DNA from: Azospirillum rugosum
Lineage (GTDB): Bacteria; Pseudomonadota; Alphaproteobacteria; Azospirillales; Azospirillaceae
Assembly (NCBI RefSeq): GCF_017876155.1
Contig: NZ_JAGINP010000001.1
Coordinates: 62,001 to 126,000 of the forward strand
DNA length: 64,000 nt
Direction of reading: 5' to 3'
Every line of letters begins with the position of its first letter. Within the stretch, counting starts at the first letter, position 1. The notes under the pieces were generated by a model, which saw only the letters and a list, made by a program, of their open reading frames with translations, had not been told where the DNA came from and searched no databases. Shown here one piece after another: positions 26,765 through 34,626 of the stretch. The position numbers were made by a program, and so were the translations under genes.

Positions 26765-27859
26765 ATGTACTCATCCGCCACGCTGTCGCGCTACATCGGG
26801 CGCCAGTTCGTCACCTGGTTCGTCCTGCTGCTGCTGATCCTGCTGTCGATCATCATGCTGCTGGACATTGTGGAGCTGCTGCGCCGCGCTGGCAGCAAGC
26901 CGGACATCACGATGGGCCTGATCGTGGAGATGGCCTTGATGAAGCTGCCGGAGATCGGGCAGCAGATCTTCCCCTTCGTGATCCTGTTCAGCGGCATGTT
27001 CACCTTCTGGCGGCTGACGCGCAGCGCGGAGCTGGTGGTGGCGCGCGCGGTCGGCGTGTCGGCCTGGCAGTTCCTGATGCCCGTTCTGCTCGCCGCCGCC
27101 CTGATCGGCGCGGTCAAGGTGACGCTGATCAACCCGGTCGGCGCGGTCTTCATCGCCAAGTACAACCAGATGCAGGACCGCTACCTGAAGCTGCGCGCCA
27201 GCAGCTTCGACGTGTCGCGCAGCGGCTTGTGGCTGCGCCAGCAGGGCGAGCGGGAGCAGTATTTCATCCACGCGGACCTGATCAACCCGCAGACCTTCGA
27301 GATGTCGCAGGTGATCGTCCTGCGCTTCGACCGCGACATGAAGTACCTTGGCCGCGTGGACGCGCCGACCGCCCTGCTGCAGGCCCGCCAGCTGGAGCTG
27401 AAGAGCGCCACCATCAACGAGGGCAAGAAGGAATCGGAAACCGTCCCGTCCTACACCGTCCCGACGGAACTGGACCGCGCGACGATCGAGGAGAGCTTCG
27501 CCTCGCCCGAGACCATCTCCTTCTGGCAGCTGCCGCGCTTCATCCAGACGCTGGAGGCGACGGGCTTCCCGGCGACGCGGCACCGGCTGCACTATCAGTC
27601 GCTTTTGTCGCAGCCGCTGCTTTATGTCGCGATGGTGCTGTTCGCCGCCGCCTTCTCCCTGCGGCTGCCGCGCCGGGGCGGCACGATGGTCATGGTCACC
27701 GGCGGCGTGCTGACGGGATTCGTGCTGTTCGTGGCGAGCGACGTCATCCGCACCTTCGGCATTTCGGAAACGATCCCGCTGGCCATGGCGGCCTGGAGCC
27801 CGGCGGCGGTCAGCCTGCTGCTGGGCATCGCGGCGCTTCTGCATCTGGAGGACGGCTGA
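26765..27859 (+). CDS. lptG: LPS export ABC transporter permease LptG
   Basis: This is a 364-residue inner-membrane protein of the YjgP/YjgQ family. LptF and LptG form the permease of the LptB2FG transporter that pulls lipopolysaccharide out of the inner membrane. Six transmembrane segments flank a periplasmic beta-jellyroll domain (about 130-265). RSAELVVARAVGVS and the C-terminal FSLRLPRRGGTMVMV fit LptG better than LptF. The usual neighbour lptF is not upstream (pepA is), and lptD is not downstream (surA is). A GC-rich hairpin with T-run follows the gene. Confidence 0.88.
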   Translation: MYSSATLSRYIGRQFVTWFVLLLLILLSIIMLLDIVELLRRAGSKPDITMGLIVEMALMKLPEIGQQIFPFVILFSGMFTFWRLTRSAELVVARAVGVSAWQFLMPVLLAAALIGAVKVTLINPVGAVFIAKYNQMQDRYLKLRASSFDVSRSGLWLRQQGEREQYFIHADLINPQTFEMSQVIVLRFDRDMKYLGRVDAPTALLQARQLELKSATINEGKKESETVPSYTVPTELDRATIEESFASPETISFWQLPRFIQTLEATGFPATRHRLHYQSLLSQPLLYVAMVLFAAAFSLRLPRRGGTMVMVTGGVLTGFVLFVASDVIRTFGISETIPLAMAAWSPAAVSLLLGIAALLHLEDG

Positions 27860-27885
27860 GCGAGGACGGGAGGCGGAAAAGTCGG

Positions 27886-27911
27886 GGCGGCGGGGCGCGC
27901 GCCCCGTCTTT
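27886..27911 (+). terminator. putative terminator after lptG
   Basis: The self-complementary GGGGCGCGCGCCCC (27892-27905) is followed by GTCTTT. It separates lptG from the surA promoter 40 bp downstream. The T-run is short, so efficiency is uncertain. Confidence 0.45.
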
Positions 27912-27949
27912 GGCCACAATTCCGTTCCACTCTCGCGTCCACGATTCCG

Positions 27950-27978
27950 TTTACACGCGCGTGGTCGGGCCGTATTAA
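27950..27978 (+). promoter_or_regulatory. putative sigma-70 promoter of surA-pdxA
   Basis: TTTACA (27950-27955) and TATTAA (27973-27978) are separated by 17 bp and lie 29 bp before the surA ATG. This is one of the best promoter matches in this GC-rich window and follows the lptG terminator, so surA-pdxA can be transcribed independently. Confidence 0.6.
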
Positions 27979-28007
27979 ACGGCAACCACCTCTGGAGCTG
28001 GAGCACC

Positions 28008-29495
28008 ATGTCGAGTTTGCGAGCCGTCCGGTCAGCCTTCGCCGCGGCGACCGCTTGTGCCCTTCTTGCCGCGGTCCCCGCGTCGTCCGCGCTTGCGCAG
28101 GCGGCGAAGGCCCCGGCCGGAAAGGCCCCCAACGCTCCCGCCGCCAGCGCGCCGGCTCCGGCCGAACGGATCGCCGCGGTGGTCAACGACGAGGTCATTT
28201 CCCTGTCGGACGTCTACGCCCGCATCCGCCTGGCGCTGCTGAACGCCGGGGTGCAGGACACGGCGGAGACGCGCCAGCGCCTGACCCCGCAGATCCTGCG
28301 CCAGCTGGTGGACGAACGCCTCCAGATCCAGGAGGCCAAGCGCCTCGGCGTGACGGTGCCGCCGGCGGAGATCGAGGACGCGATCAAGCGCATCGCCGAC
28401 CAGAACCGCATGGGACGCCCGCAGCTGGACGCGCTGCTGAAGAGCCAGGGCGTGCCGGTGTCGACGCTGAAGGAGCAGGTGCGCGCCCTGCTGGCCTGGC
28501 AGAAGGTGATGCAGCGCCGCAGCCGCCAGGAGATCGTGGTCGGCGACGAGGAAGTCGACGCCGTGATGCAGCGCATCAAGGCCAACATCGGCAAGCCGGA
28601 ATATCTGGTCGCCGAAATCTTCCTGGCCGTCGACACCCCGGACCAGGAGGACGAGGTGCACCGCACCGCCGACCGCCTGGTCGAGGAGGTGCGGCGCGGC
28701 GGCAACTTCGCGGCGCTGGCCCGCCAGTTCTCGCAGTCGGCCGGCGCCGCCGCGGGCGGCGACATGGGCTGGGTCCGCTCCGGCGAGCTGAACCCCGAGC
28801 TGGACAAGGTGCTGACCACCATGCGGCCGGGCCAGATGTCGGCCCCCGTGCGCACGGCGACCGGCTATCACGTGCTGCTGGTGCGCGACCAGCGCGCCTT
28901 CGGCAGCAGCGCCACCGCCACCGGCGGCGCCAGCGCGGCGGCCGCCCCGCCTCCCCCGCCGCGGCCGCGCGCCCAGCCGAAGCCCGACCTTGCCAAGACC
29001 AAGGTCAACATGAAGCAGATCGTCCTGCCGGCCCAGGGTCAGGGCAAGGAGCAGCTGGCCGCCGTCAAGGCCCAGGCGGAGAAGATCCGCAAGTCGATCA
29101 AGAGCTGCGCCGACTTCGAGGAGAAGGCCAAGGCCACCGGCGTGCCGGAATCGGGCGACATGGGCACGCTCCGCGCCAAGGACCTGCCGCCCGGCCTGCA
29201 GCAGCTGGTCGTCGCCATCCCGGTCGGGCAGCCCAGCCCCGTGCTGATGAGCCCGGGCGGCGCCGTCATCCTGATCGTCTGCAAGCGCGACATGCCGATG
29301 ATCGCGCCGCCGCCCGAGCCGGAGCCGCAGCAGGTCGCCGCCCCGGCCCCGCCGCCGCCGGTCGATCCGAAGGACATCAAGATGCCGCCGCGCGAGGAGA
29401 TCGAGCGCGACCTGATCAACGAGCGCGCCGACCTGCTGTCCCGCCGCTACCTGCGTGACCTGCGCCGCTCCGCCTTCGTGGAGTTCCGCGTCTGA
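28008..29495 (+). CDS. surA: periplasmic peptidyl-prolyl isomerase/chaperone SurA
   Basis: This 495-residue SurA-type chaperone assists outer-membrane protein folding in the periplasm. It has a signal peptide (1-30, cleavage after ALAQA), a SurA N-terminal domain (about 45-160), one parvulin-type isomerase domain (about 190-295; FSQSAGAAAGGDMGWVRSGE, TGYHVLLVRD), a Pro/Ala-rich linker (about 300-325), and a second, weak isomerase-like domain (about 330-430). Another Pro-rich stretch precedes the C-terminal helix. Longer than E. coli SurA (428) because of these linkers. It overlaps pdxA by one base. Confidence 0.92.
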   Translation: MSSLRAVRSAFAAATACALLAAVPASSALAQAAKAPAGKAPNAPAASAPAPAERIAAVVNDEVISLSDVYARIRLALLNAGVQDTAETRQRLTPQILRQLVDERLQIQEAKRLGVTVPPAEIEDAIKRIADQNRMGRPQLDALLKSQGVPVSTLKEQVRALLAWQKVMQRRSRQEIVVGDEEVDAVMQRIKANIGKPEYLVAEIFLAVDTPDQEDEVHRTADRLVEEVRRGGNFAALARQFSQSAGAAAGGDMGWVRSGELNPELDKVLTTMRPGQMSAPVRTATGYHVLLVRDQRAFGSSATATGGASAAAAPPPPPRPRAQPKPDLAKTKVNMKQIVLPAQGQGKEQLAAVKAQAEKIRKSIKSCADFEEKAKATGVPESGDMGTLRAKDLPPGLQQLVVAIPVGQPSPVLMSPGGAVILIVCKRDMPMIAPPPEPEPQQVAAPAPPPPVDPKDIKMPPREEIERDLINERADLLSRRYLRDLRRSAFVEFRV

Positions 29496-30523
29496 TGGCG
29501 GGCGCCGCGGTCCGGCCGCCGCTCGCCGTCACCATGGGCGAGCCGGCCGGGATCGGCGGGGAGATCGTCTTGAAGGCCTGGGCGGCGCGGGACGCTGCCG
29601 ATGGACAGGGTGACGTGCCGCCCTTCGTCCTGCTGGACGATCCGGACCGCCTGACGCGGCTGGCCGCGCGCATCGGGCTGGACGTCCCCGTTCGCGCCGT
29701 GTCCTCCGCGGCCGAGGCCGGCGGCGTGTTCGCCCACGCGTTGCCGGTGCTGCCCCAGGCGCTCGCCGCGCCGGTCGAGCCCGGCCGGCCCGATCCGGCC
29801 AACGGGGCGGCGGTGATCGCCAGCATCGACCGGGCGGTCGCCCTGGTGCGCAGCGGCGAGGCCGCCGCGGTCGTCACCAACCCGATCCAGAAGTCGGCGC
29901 TCTACGCCGCCGGCTTTCGCCACCCGGGCCACACCGAATATCTGGCGCACCTCGCCGGGATGACGGACGAGCCGGTGATGATGCTGGCCGCGCGCGACCT
30001 GCGCGTGGTGCCGGTGACCATCCACGTGTCGCTGCGCGACGCGGTGAACCAGCTGACCACCGCGGCCATCCTGCACGCCGGCCGCGTTACCGCGGCGGGT
30101 CTGGCCCGCGACTTCGGCATCGAGCGGCCGCGCCTGGCCGTGGCGGCGCTGAATCCCCACGCCGGCGAGGACGGCAGCATGGGGCGGGAGGAGATCGAGA
30201 TCATCGCGCCGGCCGTCGCGGCCCTGCGCGCGGAGGGCATCGACGCCATAGGCCCGCGCCCGTCCGACACGCTGTTCCACGCGGCGGCGCGCGGCGGGTT
30301 CGACGCCGCGCTGTGTATGTACCACGACCAGGCGCTGATCCCGCTGAAGACCATCGACTTCGACACCGGTGTCAACATCACGCTGGGGCTGCCCTTCGTC
30401 CGCACCTCCCCCGACCACGGCACCGCGCTGGACATCGCCGGCACGGGCAAGGCCGGCGCCTCCAGCCTGATCGCCGCCATGCAGACGGCCGACCGCATGG
30501 CGCGGACGCGGGCGGGGGGGTAG
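29495..30523 (+). CDS. pdxA: 4-hydroxythreonine-4-phosphate dehydrogenase
   Basis: This 342-residue enzyme of the DXP-dependent vitamin B6 pathway oxidises 4-phosphohydroxy-L-threonine with NAD(P)+ and decarboxylates the product, feeding PdxJ. The metal-binding histidines lie in GHTEYLAHL, VAALNPHAGEDG and MYHDQALIPLK, all intact. ATG overlaps the surA stop (TGATG), so the two are translationally coupled. In many relatives rsmA (ksgA) follows; here the operon ends and a repeat and an oppositely oriented kinase gene follow. Confidence 0.95.
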   Translation: MAGAAVRPPLAVTMGEPAGIGGEIVLKAWAARDAADGQGDVPPFVLLDDPDRLTRLAARIGLDVPVRAVSSAAEAGGVFAHALPVLPQALAAPVEPGRPDPANGAAVIASIDRAVALVRSGEAAAVVTNPIQKSALYAAGFRHPGHTEYLAHLAGMTDEPVMMLAARDLRVVPVTIHVSLRDAVNQLTTAAILHAGRVTAAGLARDFGIERPRLAVAALNPHAGEDGSMGREEIEIIAPAVAALRAEGIDAIGPRPSDTLFHAAARGGFDAALCMYHDQALIPLKTIDFDTGVNITLGLPFVRTSPDHGTALDIAGTGKAGASSLIAAMQTADRMARTRAGG

Positions 30524-30539
30524 GAAGGGATCGTAGGTT

Positions 30540-30625
30540 CGTAGGTTGGGTGGAGCGTCAGCGGAACCCAACACACTACGCACCGCGACGATGTTGGGTT
30601 CCGCTGGCGCTCCACCCAACCTACG
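30540..30625. repeat. GTAGGTTGGGTGGAGCG inverted repeat, copy 2
   Basis: Arms at 30540-30573 and 30592-30625 are near-perfect reverse complements of about 34 bp with an 18-bp loop. It lies between the convergent pdxA and sensor-kinase genes. The right arm contains the TAG stop codon of the kinase gene (30621-30623, minus strand). A partial duplicate of the left end (CGTAGGTT) directly precedes it at 30532-30539. Confidence 0.88.
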
Positions 30626-32438
30626 GTGCTGCTACGGCCACGGGTACGGAAGCGCGCACGCGGAAGGCGGGGAGGGTGACGGTGGCGGTGGTGCCCTCGC
30701 CGGGCTCGCTTTCCAGGGTGAAGCGGCCGCCGTGCAGCTCCACCAGGGACTTCACCAGCGGCAGGCCGAGGCCGGTTCCGGGGTAACGCCGCGTGTGGAC
30801 GTTCTCCACCTGCTGGAACGGCTCCAGCACGCGCTGGAGATCCGCGGCCGGTATGCCGATGCCGGTGTCCGCGACCTGGAGCCGCAGCGCGCCCTCCGCC
30901 GTCAGGGAGGCGGTCAGGGACGTCCGCCCGCCCGCCGGGGTGAACTTCACGGCGTTCGACAGCAGGTTCAGCAGAACCTGGGTCATCGCCCGTTCGTCGG
31001 CCCACAGGCGGGGAAGGGACGACGGAACCTGAACAGCCAGGGCGATGCCCTTCTCCCCGGCCAGCGGCTCGATCTGCCGCAGGCCGTGCAGGGCGAGGTC
31101 GCGGACCGACAGGCTTTCCTCGTGCAGGCTGTACTTGCCGCACTCGATCTTGGTCGTGTCGAGGATGTCGTTGATCAGGCTGAGCAGATGCAGGCCGGAG
31201 CGCCGGATGTCGCCGACATAGTCCGCCTGGCGCGTCGCCATCGGCCCGAAGATCCCGGTCAGCAGAGCCTCCGAAAAGCCGATGATGGCGTTCAGGGGGG
31301 TCCGCAGCTCGTGGCTCATGTTGGCGAGGAACTGCGTCTTCGCCTGGTTCGCGTCGTCGGAGGCCTGCTTCGCGGCGATCAGTTCCGCCTCCACGCGGTG
31401 GCGGGCGGCGATGTCGGCGATCAGGCGGGTCTGGCTCGCGCGCAGGGCGCGTTCGTTGGATTGCAGGTCGGCCAGCATGCGCTCCCGCTGGCCGATCCCG
31501 CGCAGCAGCAGCAGGATCAGCAGGGCGAGCATGCCGTTGCCGGCGGCCAGCACCAGTGCCGCGTTGAACGCCCGCTTCCGCCAGGGGGCCAGCACCGCCT
31601 CGCGCGTGACGGACACGTCGACGACGATGGGGAAGTCCGACGAGCGGCGGTAGCTGAGGATGCGCGGCTGGTCCTCGCCCGGCGCCCGGTATTCCCGGGT
31701 GCCTTCCGCGGCCGACTTCAGGTAGGTGGTGAACAGCGGGTTGTTCAGCGCGGAACGGCCGATGTTCGCGTCGTGGTCCGGGTGGCGCGCCAGGATCTGG
31801 CCGTCGGTGTGGAACAGCGTGACGATGGAGTCGTGCCCGAGGCGCAGCGTCTCGTAGAAGCGCCGGAAGGCGATCGGCTCGACGATGGCGACGATCACCC
31901 CGGCGAACCGCCCGTCGGGCGTCTCGAAACGCCGGCTCATGCTGACGAACCATGTGCCGGACGTGCGTCCGCGCACCGGCAGGCCGACATAGGCCCTTGC
32001 GGCCCCGGAGGCCCCCACCGTCCGGTGTTCCTTGTGGACGATGACGTAGTCGCGGTCGGACAGGTTCAGGCTGGCCGGCTGCGGCGCGTCGGAATCGTGG
32101 AGAAGCTGGCCGTCGGCCCCGATGAAGAGGATGGCCCGGGTCAGCGGGGACAGCGCCGCCTGGCGGCGCAGCAGCGCGTGGATGTCGGGATCGGCGCGCT
32201 GGAAGGTGTCGTCGCGGACGGACAGGACCTCCGCCAGGCCCGCCAGGATCTTGTCCACCCCGGCGAAGCTGTCGGTGGCGTGACGTTCAAGGACGACGGA
32301 CAGGCTTTGCGTTTCGTCGTGCGCCGATTGAAGGGTGTCCTGATGGTCGCGCAGCAGGTCGTATCCGATCATGGCGTTGAAGCCAAGGATCAGAAGAATG
32401 CCGAACGCGCCCATTCCCCATTTCAGACGCGACCGCAA
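30621..32438 (-). CDS. membrane sensor histidine kinase with PDC/Cache-type domain
   Basis: This 605-residue kinase has a transmembrane segment (about 8-28), a periplasmic double-Cache (PDC) sensor region (about 30-285; typical of it are SDRDYVIVHKEHR and GLPVRGRTSGTWFVSMSRRF), a second membrane segment (about 290-315), a coiled coil, a HisKA domain ([16 protein letters not shown]) and an HATPase domain (VADTGIGIP, GTGLGLPLVKSL). PDC domains usually bind small organic ligands such as dicarboxylates or amino acids. No response regulator is adjacent. The stop codon sits inside the arm of an inverted repeat, so the extreme C-terminus (after VRASVPV) may have been redefined by its insertion. Confidence 0.93.
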   Translation of the reverse strand: MRSRLKWGMGAFGILLILGFNAMIGYDLLRDHQDTLQSAHDETQSLSVVLERHATDSFAGVDKILAGLAEVLSVRDDTFQRADPDIHALLRRQAALSPLTRAILFIGADGQLLHDSDAPQPASLNLSDRDYVIVHKEHRTVGASGAARAYVGLPVRGRTSGTWFVSMSRRFETPDGRFAGVIVAIVEPIAFRRFYETLRLGHDSIVTLFHTDGQILARHPDHDANIGRSALNNPLFTTYLKSAAEGTREYRAPGEDQPRILSYRRSSDFPIVVDVSVTREAVLAPWRKRAFNAALVLAAGNGMLALLILLLLRGIGQRERMLADLQSNERALRASQTRLIADIAARHRVEAELIAAKQASDDANQAKTQFLANMSHELRTPLNAIIGFSEALLTGIFGPMATRQADYVGDIRRSGLHLLSLINDILDTTKIECGKYSLHEESLSVRDLALHGLRQIEPLAGEKGIALAVQVPSSLPRLWADERAMTQVLLNLLSNAVKFTPAGGRTSLTASLTAEGALRLQVADTGIGIPAADLQRVLEPFQQVENVHTRRYPGTGLGLPLVKSLVELHGGRFTLESEPGEGTTATVTLPAFRVRASVPVAVAAP

Positions 32439-32552
32439 CCCGACAGCCCTCCGGCGGAAGTACGCTCGGGGGGTGATGGTACTGCGAGACCCTTCGCCCG
32501 GAAAGGGTTTCCTTGCTTTTTAGGTAATCGGAGGCGATCGCGGCCTTACAGG

Positions 32553-32588
32553 CGGACCACCTACAAACGGACCACCTACAAACGGACC
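32553..32588. repeat. short tandem repeat, 15-bp period
   Basis: CGGACCACCTACAAA occurs at 32553-32567 and 32568-32582, followed by a partial third unit (CGGACC). It contains the stop codon of the 40-residue membrane peptide on the minus strand; one unit further downstream would supply the same stop. Confidence 0.65.
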
Positions 32589-32698
32589 GACGAGGAGGCG
32601 TAGCGGTGCGCCGAACTGTCGTCCATGGACTTCAGGGCGACCGAGGCGCCGAACGCGATCAGGGCGGCGGCGGCGAATCCAAGCACCATGGCCTTCAT
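32576..32698 (-). CDS. 40-residue small membrane or secreted peptide
   Basis: Read on the minus strand this gives MKAMVLGFAAAALIAFGASV, then a polar tail ending ASSSVRL. A short N-terminal hydrophobic helix (about residues 4-22) and the final VRL resemble small one-helix peptides common in Rhizobiales and Rhodospirillales. GGGGAG lies about 8 bases before ATG 32698. It is too short for most gene callers. The stop lies within the 15-bp tandem repeat. It sits in the gap between the cytochrome and the sensor kinase genes. No function is known. Confidence 0.6.
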   Translation of the reverse strand: MKAMVLGFAAAALIAFGASVALKSMDDSSAHRYASSSVRL

Positions 32699-32804
32699 GG
32701 GTGACGCTCCCCGTGAGGTGTGAGTGGCCGGGCGCGCGCGGGCACCCGTTTCCCAGGACCATAGGCGGGCGTGGGCTTGGCTTCAACCCCGGCAACGCTG
32801 CCGG

Positions 32805-33212
32805 TCAAGGCGGGGTCGTGACCTCGCGCAGGTAGGCGACGAGATCGGCGCGGTCGGACGCGCTGGGGATCGTCTGGAGCGGCATCTTGCTGCCCGGCGT
32901 GACGGTGTCGGGCCCGGCCTCGAACAGGCGGGATACCGTGTTCTCGTCCCAGACGATTCCGCTGTTCTTCAGCGCCTCGGAATAGCGGTAGCCGGGCACT
33001 GAGCCGGCCGGACGGCCGAACAGGGCCCACAGGGTCGGCCCGGCGCGGTTGCCGCCGTCCGGTGTCAGGGTGTGGCACAGGGAGCAGGCGCGGAACAGGG
33101 CCTTCCCGTGTTCCGGGTCCGGAGGAGGGGCGGACGGAGGGTCGGCCAGCGCGGGCCCGGCAACCAGCAGGCCGGCGGCGACCAGACGGGCCATGGCACG
33201 CCGGCCCGTCAT
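32805..33212 (-). CDS. class I c-type cytochrome
   Basis: This is a 135-residue periplasmic electron carrier. A signal peptide (1-23, cleavage after ALA) precedes a mono-haem domain with the attachment motif CSLCH (C43, C46, H47), the conserved GPTLWALFGRPAGSVPGYRYS, and the likely axial methionine in GSKMPLQ. It resembles mitochondrial-type cytochrome c2/c550. It overlaps the DUF3553 gene by 4 bp and is translated from the same message. The redox partner is not in the window. Confidence 0.92.
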   Translation of the reverse strand: MTGRRAMARLVAAGLLVAGPALADPPSAPPPDPEHGKALFRACSLCHTLTPDGGNRAGPTLWALFGRPAGSVPGYRYSEALKNSGIVWDENTVSRLFEAGPDTVTPGSKMPLQTIPSASDRADLVAYLREVTTPP

Positions 33213-33418
33213 CGGCGTGTTCCGGTCGGATCGTCGGGCGCCTCCGCGCCCGGGTCGGTGACCGTGAGGGCGATCACCGCCGTGTTGATCAGCACCTTGC
33301 CGGCATGCTCGAAATTCACCGTGACGCGGTCGCCGATCGCCGACTGCACCTGCCCCAGGCCCCAGTCCGGCTGTCCGGGATGGCGAACCCAGGCGCCGGG
33401 AACCAGCGAATCGTCCAT
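33209..33418 (-). CDS. DUF3553 family protein
   Basis: This is a 69-residue protein with the DUF3553 pattern (VRHPGQPDWGLGQVQSAIGD, then VTVNFEHAGKVLI), a small SH3-like barrel widespread in alphaproteobacteria and also found at the C-terminus of some helicases. Function is unknown. It overlaps the start of the cytochrome gene by 4 bp. It is divergent from the ChpT-like gene across about 130 bp. Confidence 0.8.
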   Translation of the reverse strand: MDDSLVPGAWVRHPGQPDWGLGQVQSAIGDRVTVNFEHAGKVLINTAVIALTVTDPGAEAPDDPTGTRR

Positions 33419-33549
33419 GGCGTCTCTCCCCTTCGCCGTGTTGAGGTGTTACAAACGGGTGCTGCGGATCCCGATGCTACAGAATGCGGGGGGCTTCGCG
33501 GAAGTTCCCGTCCACCCCACGAGCCATCACACCAGTTTGGAGACCGTCC

Positions 33550-34200
33550 GTGCCGTTGGACATCCGCGTCATCGAGCTTCTCGCCTCGCGCATCTGCCAC
33601 GATCTCGTCAGCCCGGTCGGGGCCATCCGCAACGGGTTGGAACTGATCGAGGAGATGGAGGACGACGAGCCGGCCGGCGGTGGCTTCGCGGGCGAGGCGA
33701 TCAAGCTGATCGAGCATTCGTCGGGGCAGGCTGACCGCCGCCTGCGCGTCTTCCGCCTCGCCTATGGGCTCGCCGGGCGGGAGCAGAAGGGCTTCGGCGA
33801 CACGCGCGCCTCCGCGCAGGGGCTGCTGGAGGGCGGGCGCACGCGGCTGGACTGGCCGGCGGGGGTGCCGAACGACCAGCTCGCCTTCAAGCGGGGGGCG
33901 GCGAAGGCCCTGCTGAACGTCATCATCCTGGCCGACGAGGCGCTGACCCACGGCGGCACCATCGCCGTCGCCGCCACGGGCGACGAGCAGTCCGGCCGCT
34001 TCACAATCACCGCGACCGGCCGCCCGGGCGCCCTGAAGCCGGAGGCGGAAGCGGCGCTGAACGGCAGCGTCGCGCCGGCGGACCTGACCCCGCGCACCAT
34101 CCACGCCTACATGACAGGCCGCTTCGCTGAGGACGACGGGTACCGCGTCGCCGCCACGCCGTCCGGGCCGGAGACTCTGGTCTTCACCGTGGAATGGTGA
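33550..34200 (+). CDS. chpT: ChpT-like histidine phosphotransferase
   Basis: This 216-residue protein resembles Caulobacter ChpT, which passes phosphate from CckA to CtrA and CpdR. The dimerisation helix holds the phosphorylatable H17 in SRICHDLVSPVGAIRNGLEL, and the rest has a degenerate HATPase-like fold without ATP-binding boxes. I chose GTG 33550; ATG 33484 would add 22 residues that lack family similarity. CtrA lies 7 kb downstream and cheA 0.4 kb downstream, so the gene sits in its functional neighbourhood. No CckA-like kinase is obvious in the window. Assignment as true ChpT rather than a paralogue is inferred. Confidence 0.8.
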   Translation: MPLDIRVIELLASRICHDLVSPVGAIRNGLELIEEMEDDEPAGGGFAGEAIKLIEHSSGQADRRLRVFRLAYGLAGREQKGFGDTRASAQGLLEGGRTRLDWPAGVPNDQLAFKRGAAKALLNVIILADEALTHGGTIAVAATGDEQSGRFTITATGRPGALKPEAEAALNGSVAPADLTPRTIHAYMTGRFAEDDGYRVAATPSGPETLVFTVEW

Positions 34201-34212
34201 GCGGGGCGCTCA

Positions 34213-34386
34213 TCAAAGGCGCTTGAAGAGGCGCGCCTCGGCGACGATGCGCTCCACCCCTTCGGCGGTCTGGTGCGCCGTGGTGCGCAGTTCCACGGCG
34301 ATGCTGCGCCGGGCCGCGGCGGCCATCGCCTCGTTCAGCGCGGCCACCGCCGCGCGCACCGCCTGCGCCGCCTCCTCGTCGGTCAT
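34213..34386 (-). CDS. small Ala-rich helical hypothetical protein
   Basis: This is a 57-residue, probably all-helical protein (MTDEEAAQAVRAAVAALNEA at the start, ending EARLFKRL). ATG 34386 has GGGAGAG about 8 bases upstream; the frame extends to 34464. It lies between the chpT-like gene (convergent) and cheA (divergent). I recognise no family. Low sequence complexity lowers confidence. Confidence 0.5.
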   Translation of the reverse strand: MTDEEAAQAVRAAVAALNEAMAAAARRSIAVELRTTAHQTAEGVERIVAEARLFKRL

Positions 34387-34492
34387 GCCTGCGCTCTCCC
34401 GCGTCTCCATGCCGGGCGACGTCCGCCCGGCTGTGACTATGGAAACGCAGGCGGGCTTTCGCAACCGGACCGCCGGGGTGGTATCGAAAGAG

Positions 34493-34520
34493 GTAAGGTT
34501 CTCTTAATCAGTGTTTGACA
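34493..34520 (+). promoter_or_regulatory. CtrA-like site and TTGACA box upstream of cheA
   Basis: GTAA-N7-TTAA (34493-34507) differs by one base from the CtrA consensus TTAA-N7-TTAA. A perfect TTGACA follows at 34515-34520, 107 bp before the cheA ATG, though no convincing -10 is seen 16-18 bp further on. CtrA overlapping the -35 region of a promoter is its normal activating position. Confidence 0.45.
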
Positions 34521-34626
34521 CGCTCCCCGCGTAGCTGGAATGGCCCGTACCGGCGGCTTTGTGCAAGCCGCCAGCCCGGACGGCCGGCCGGAATCGGACC
34601 ATCATTGAGGGCTTGGGGATCGCGAC

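Noticed and set aside
32520..32795. Minus-strand frame of 91 codons overlapping the 40-residue peptide
   Set aside because: Different frame, Pro/Gly/Arg-rich; the shorter frame has an RBS and a sensible membrane segment.
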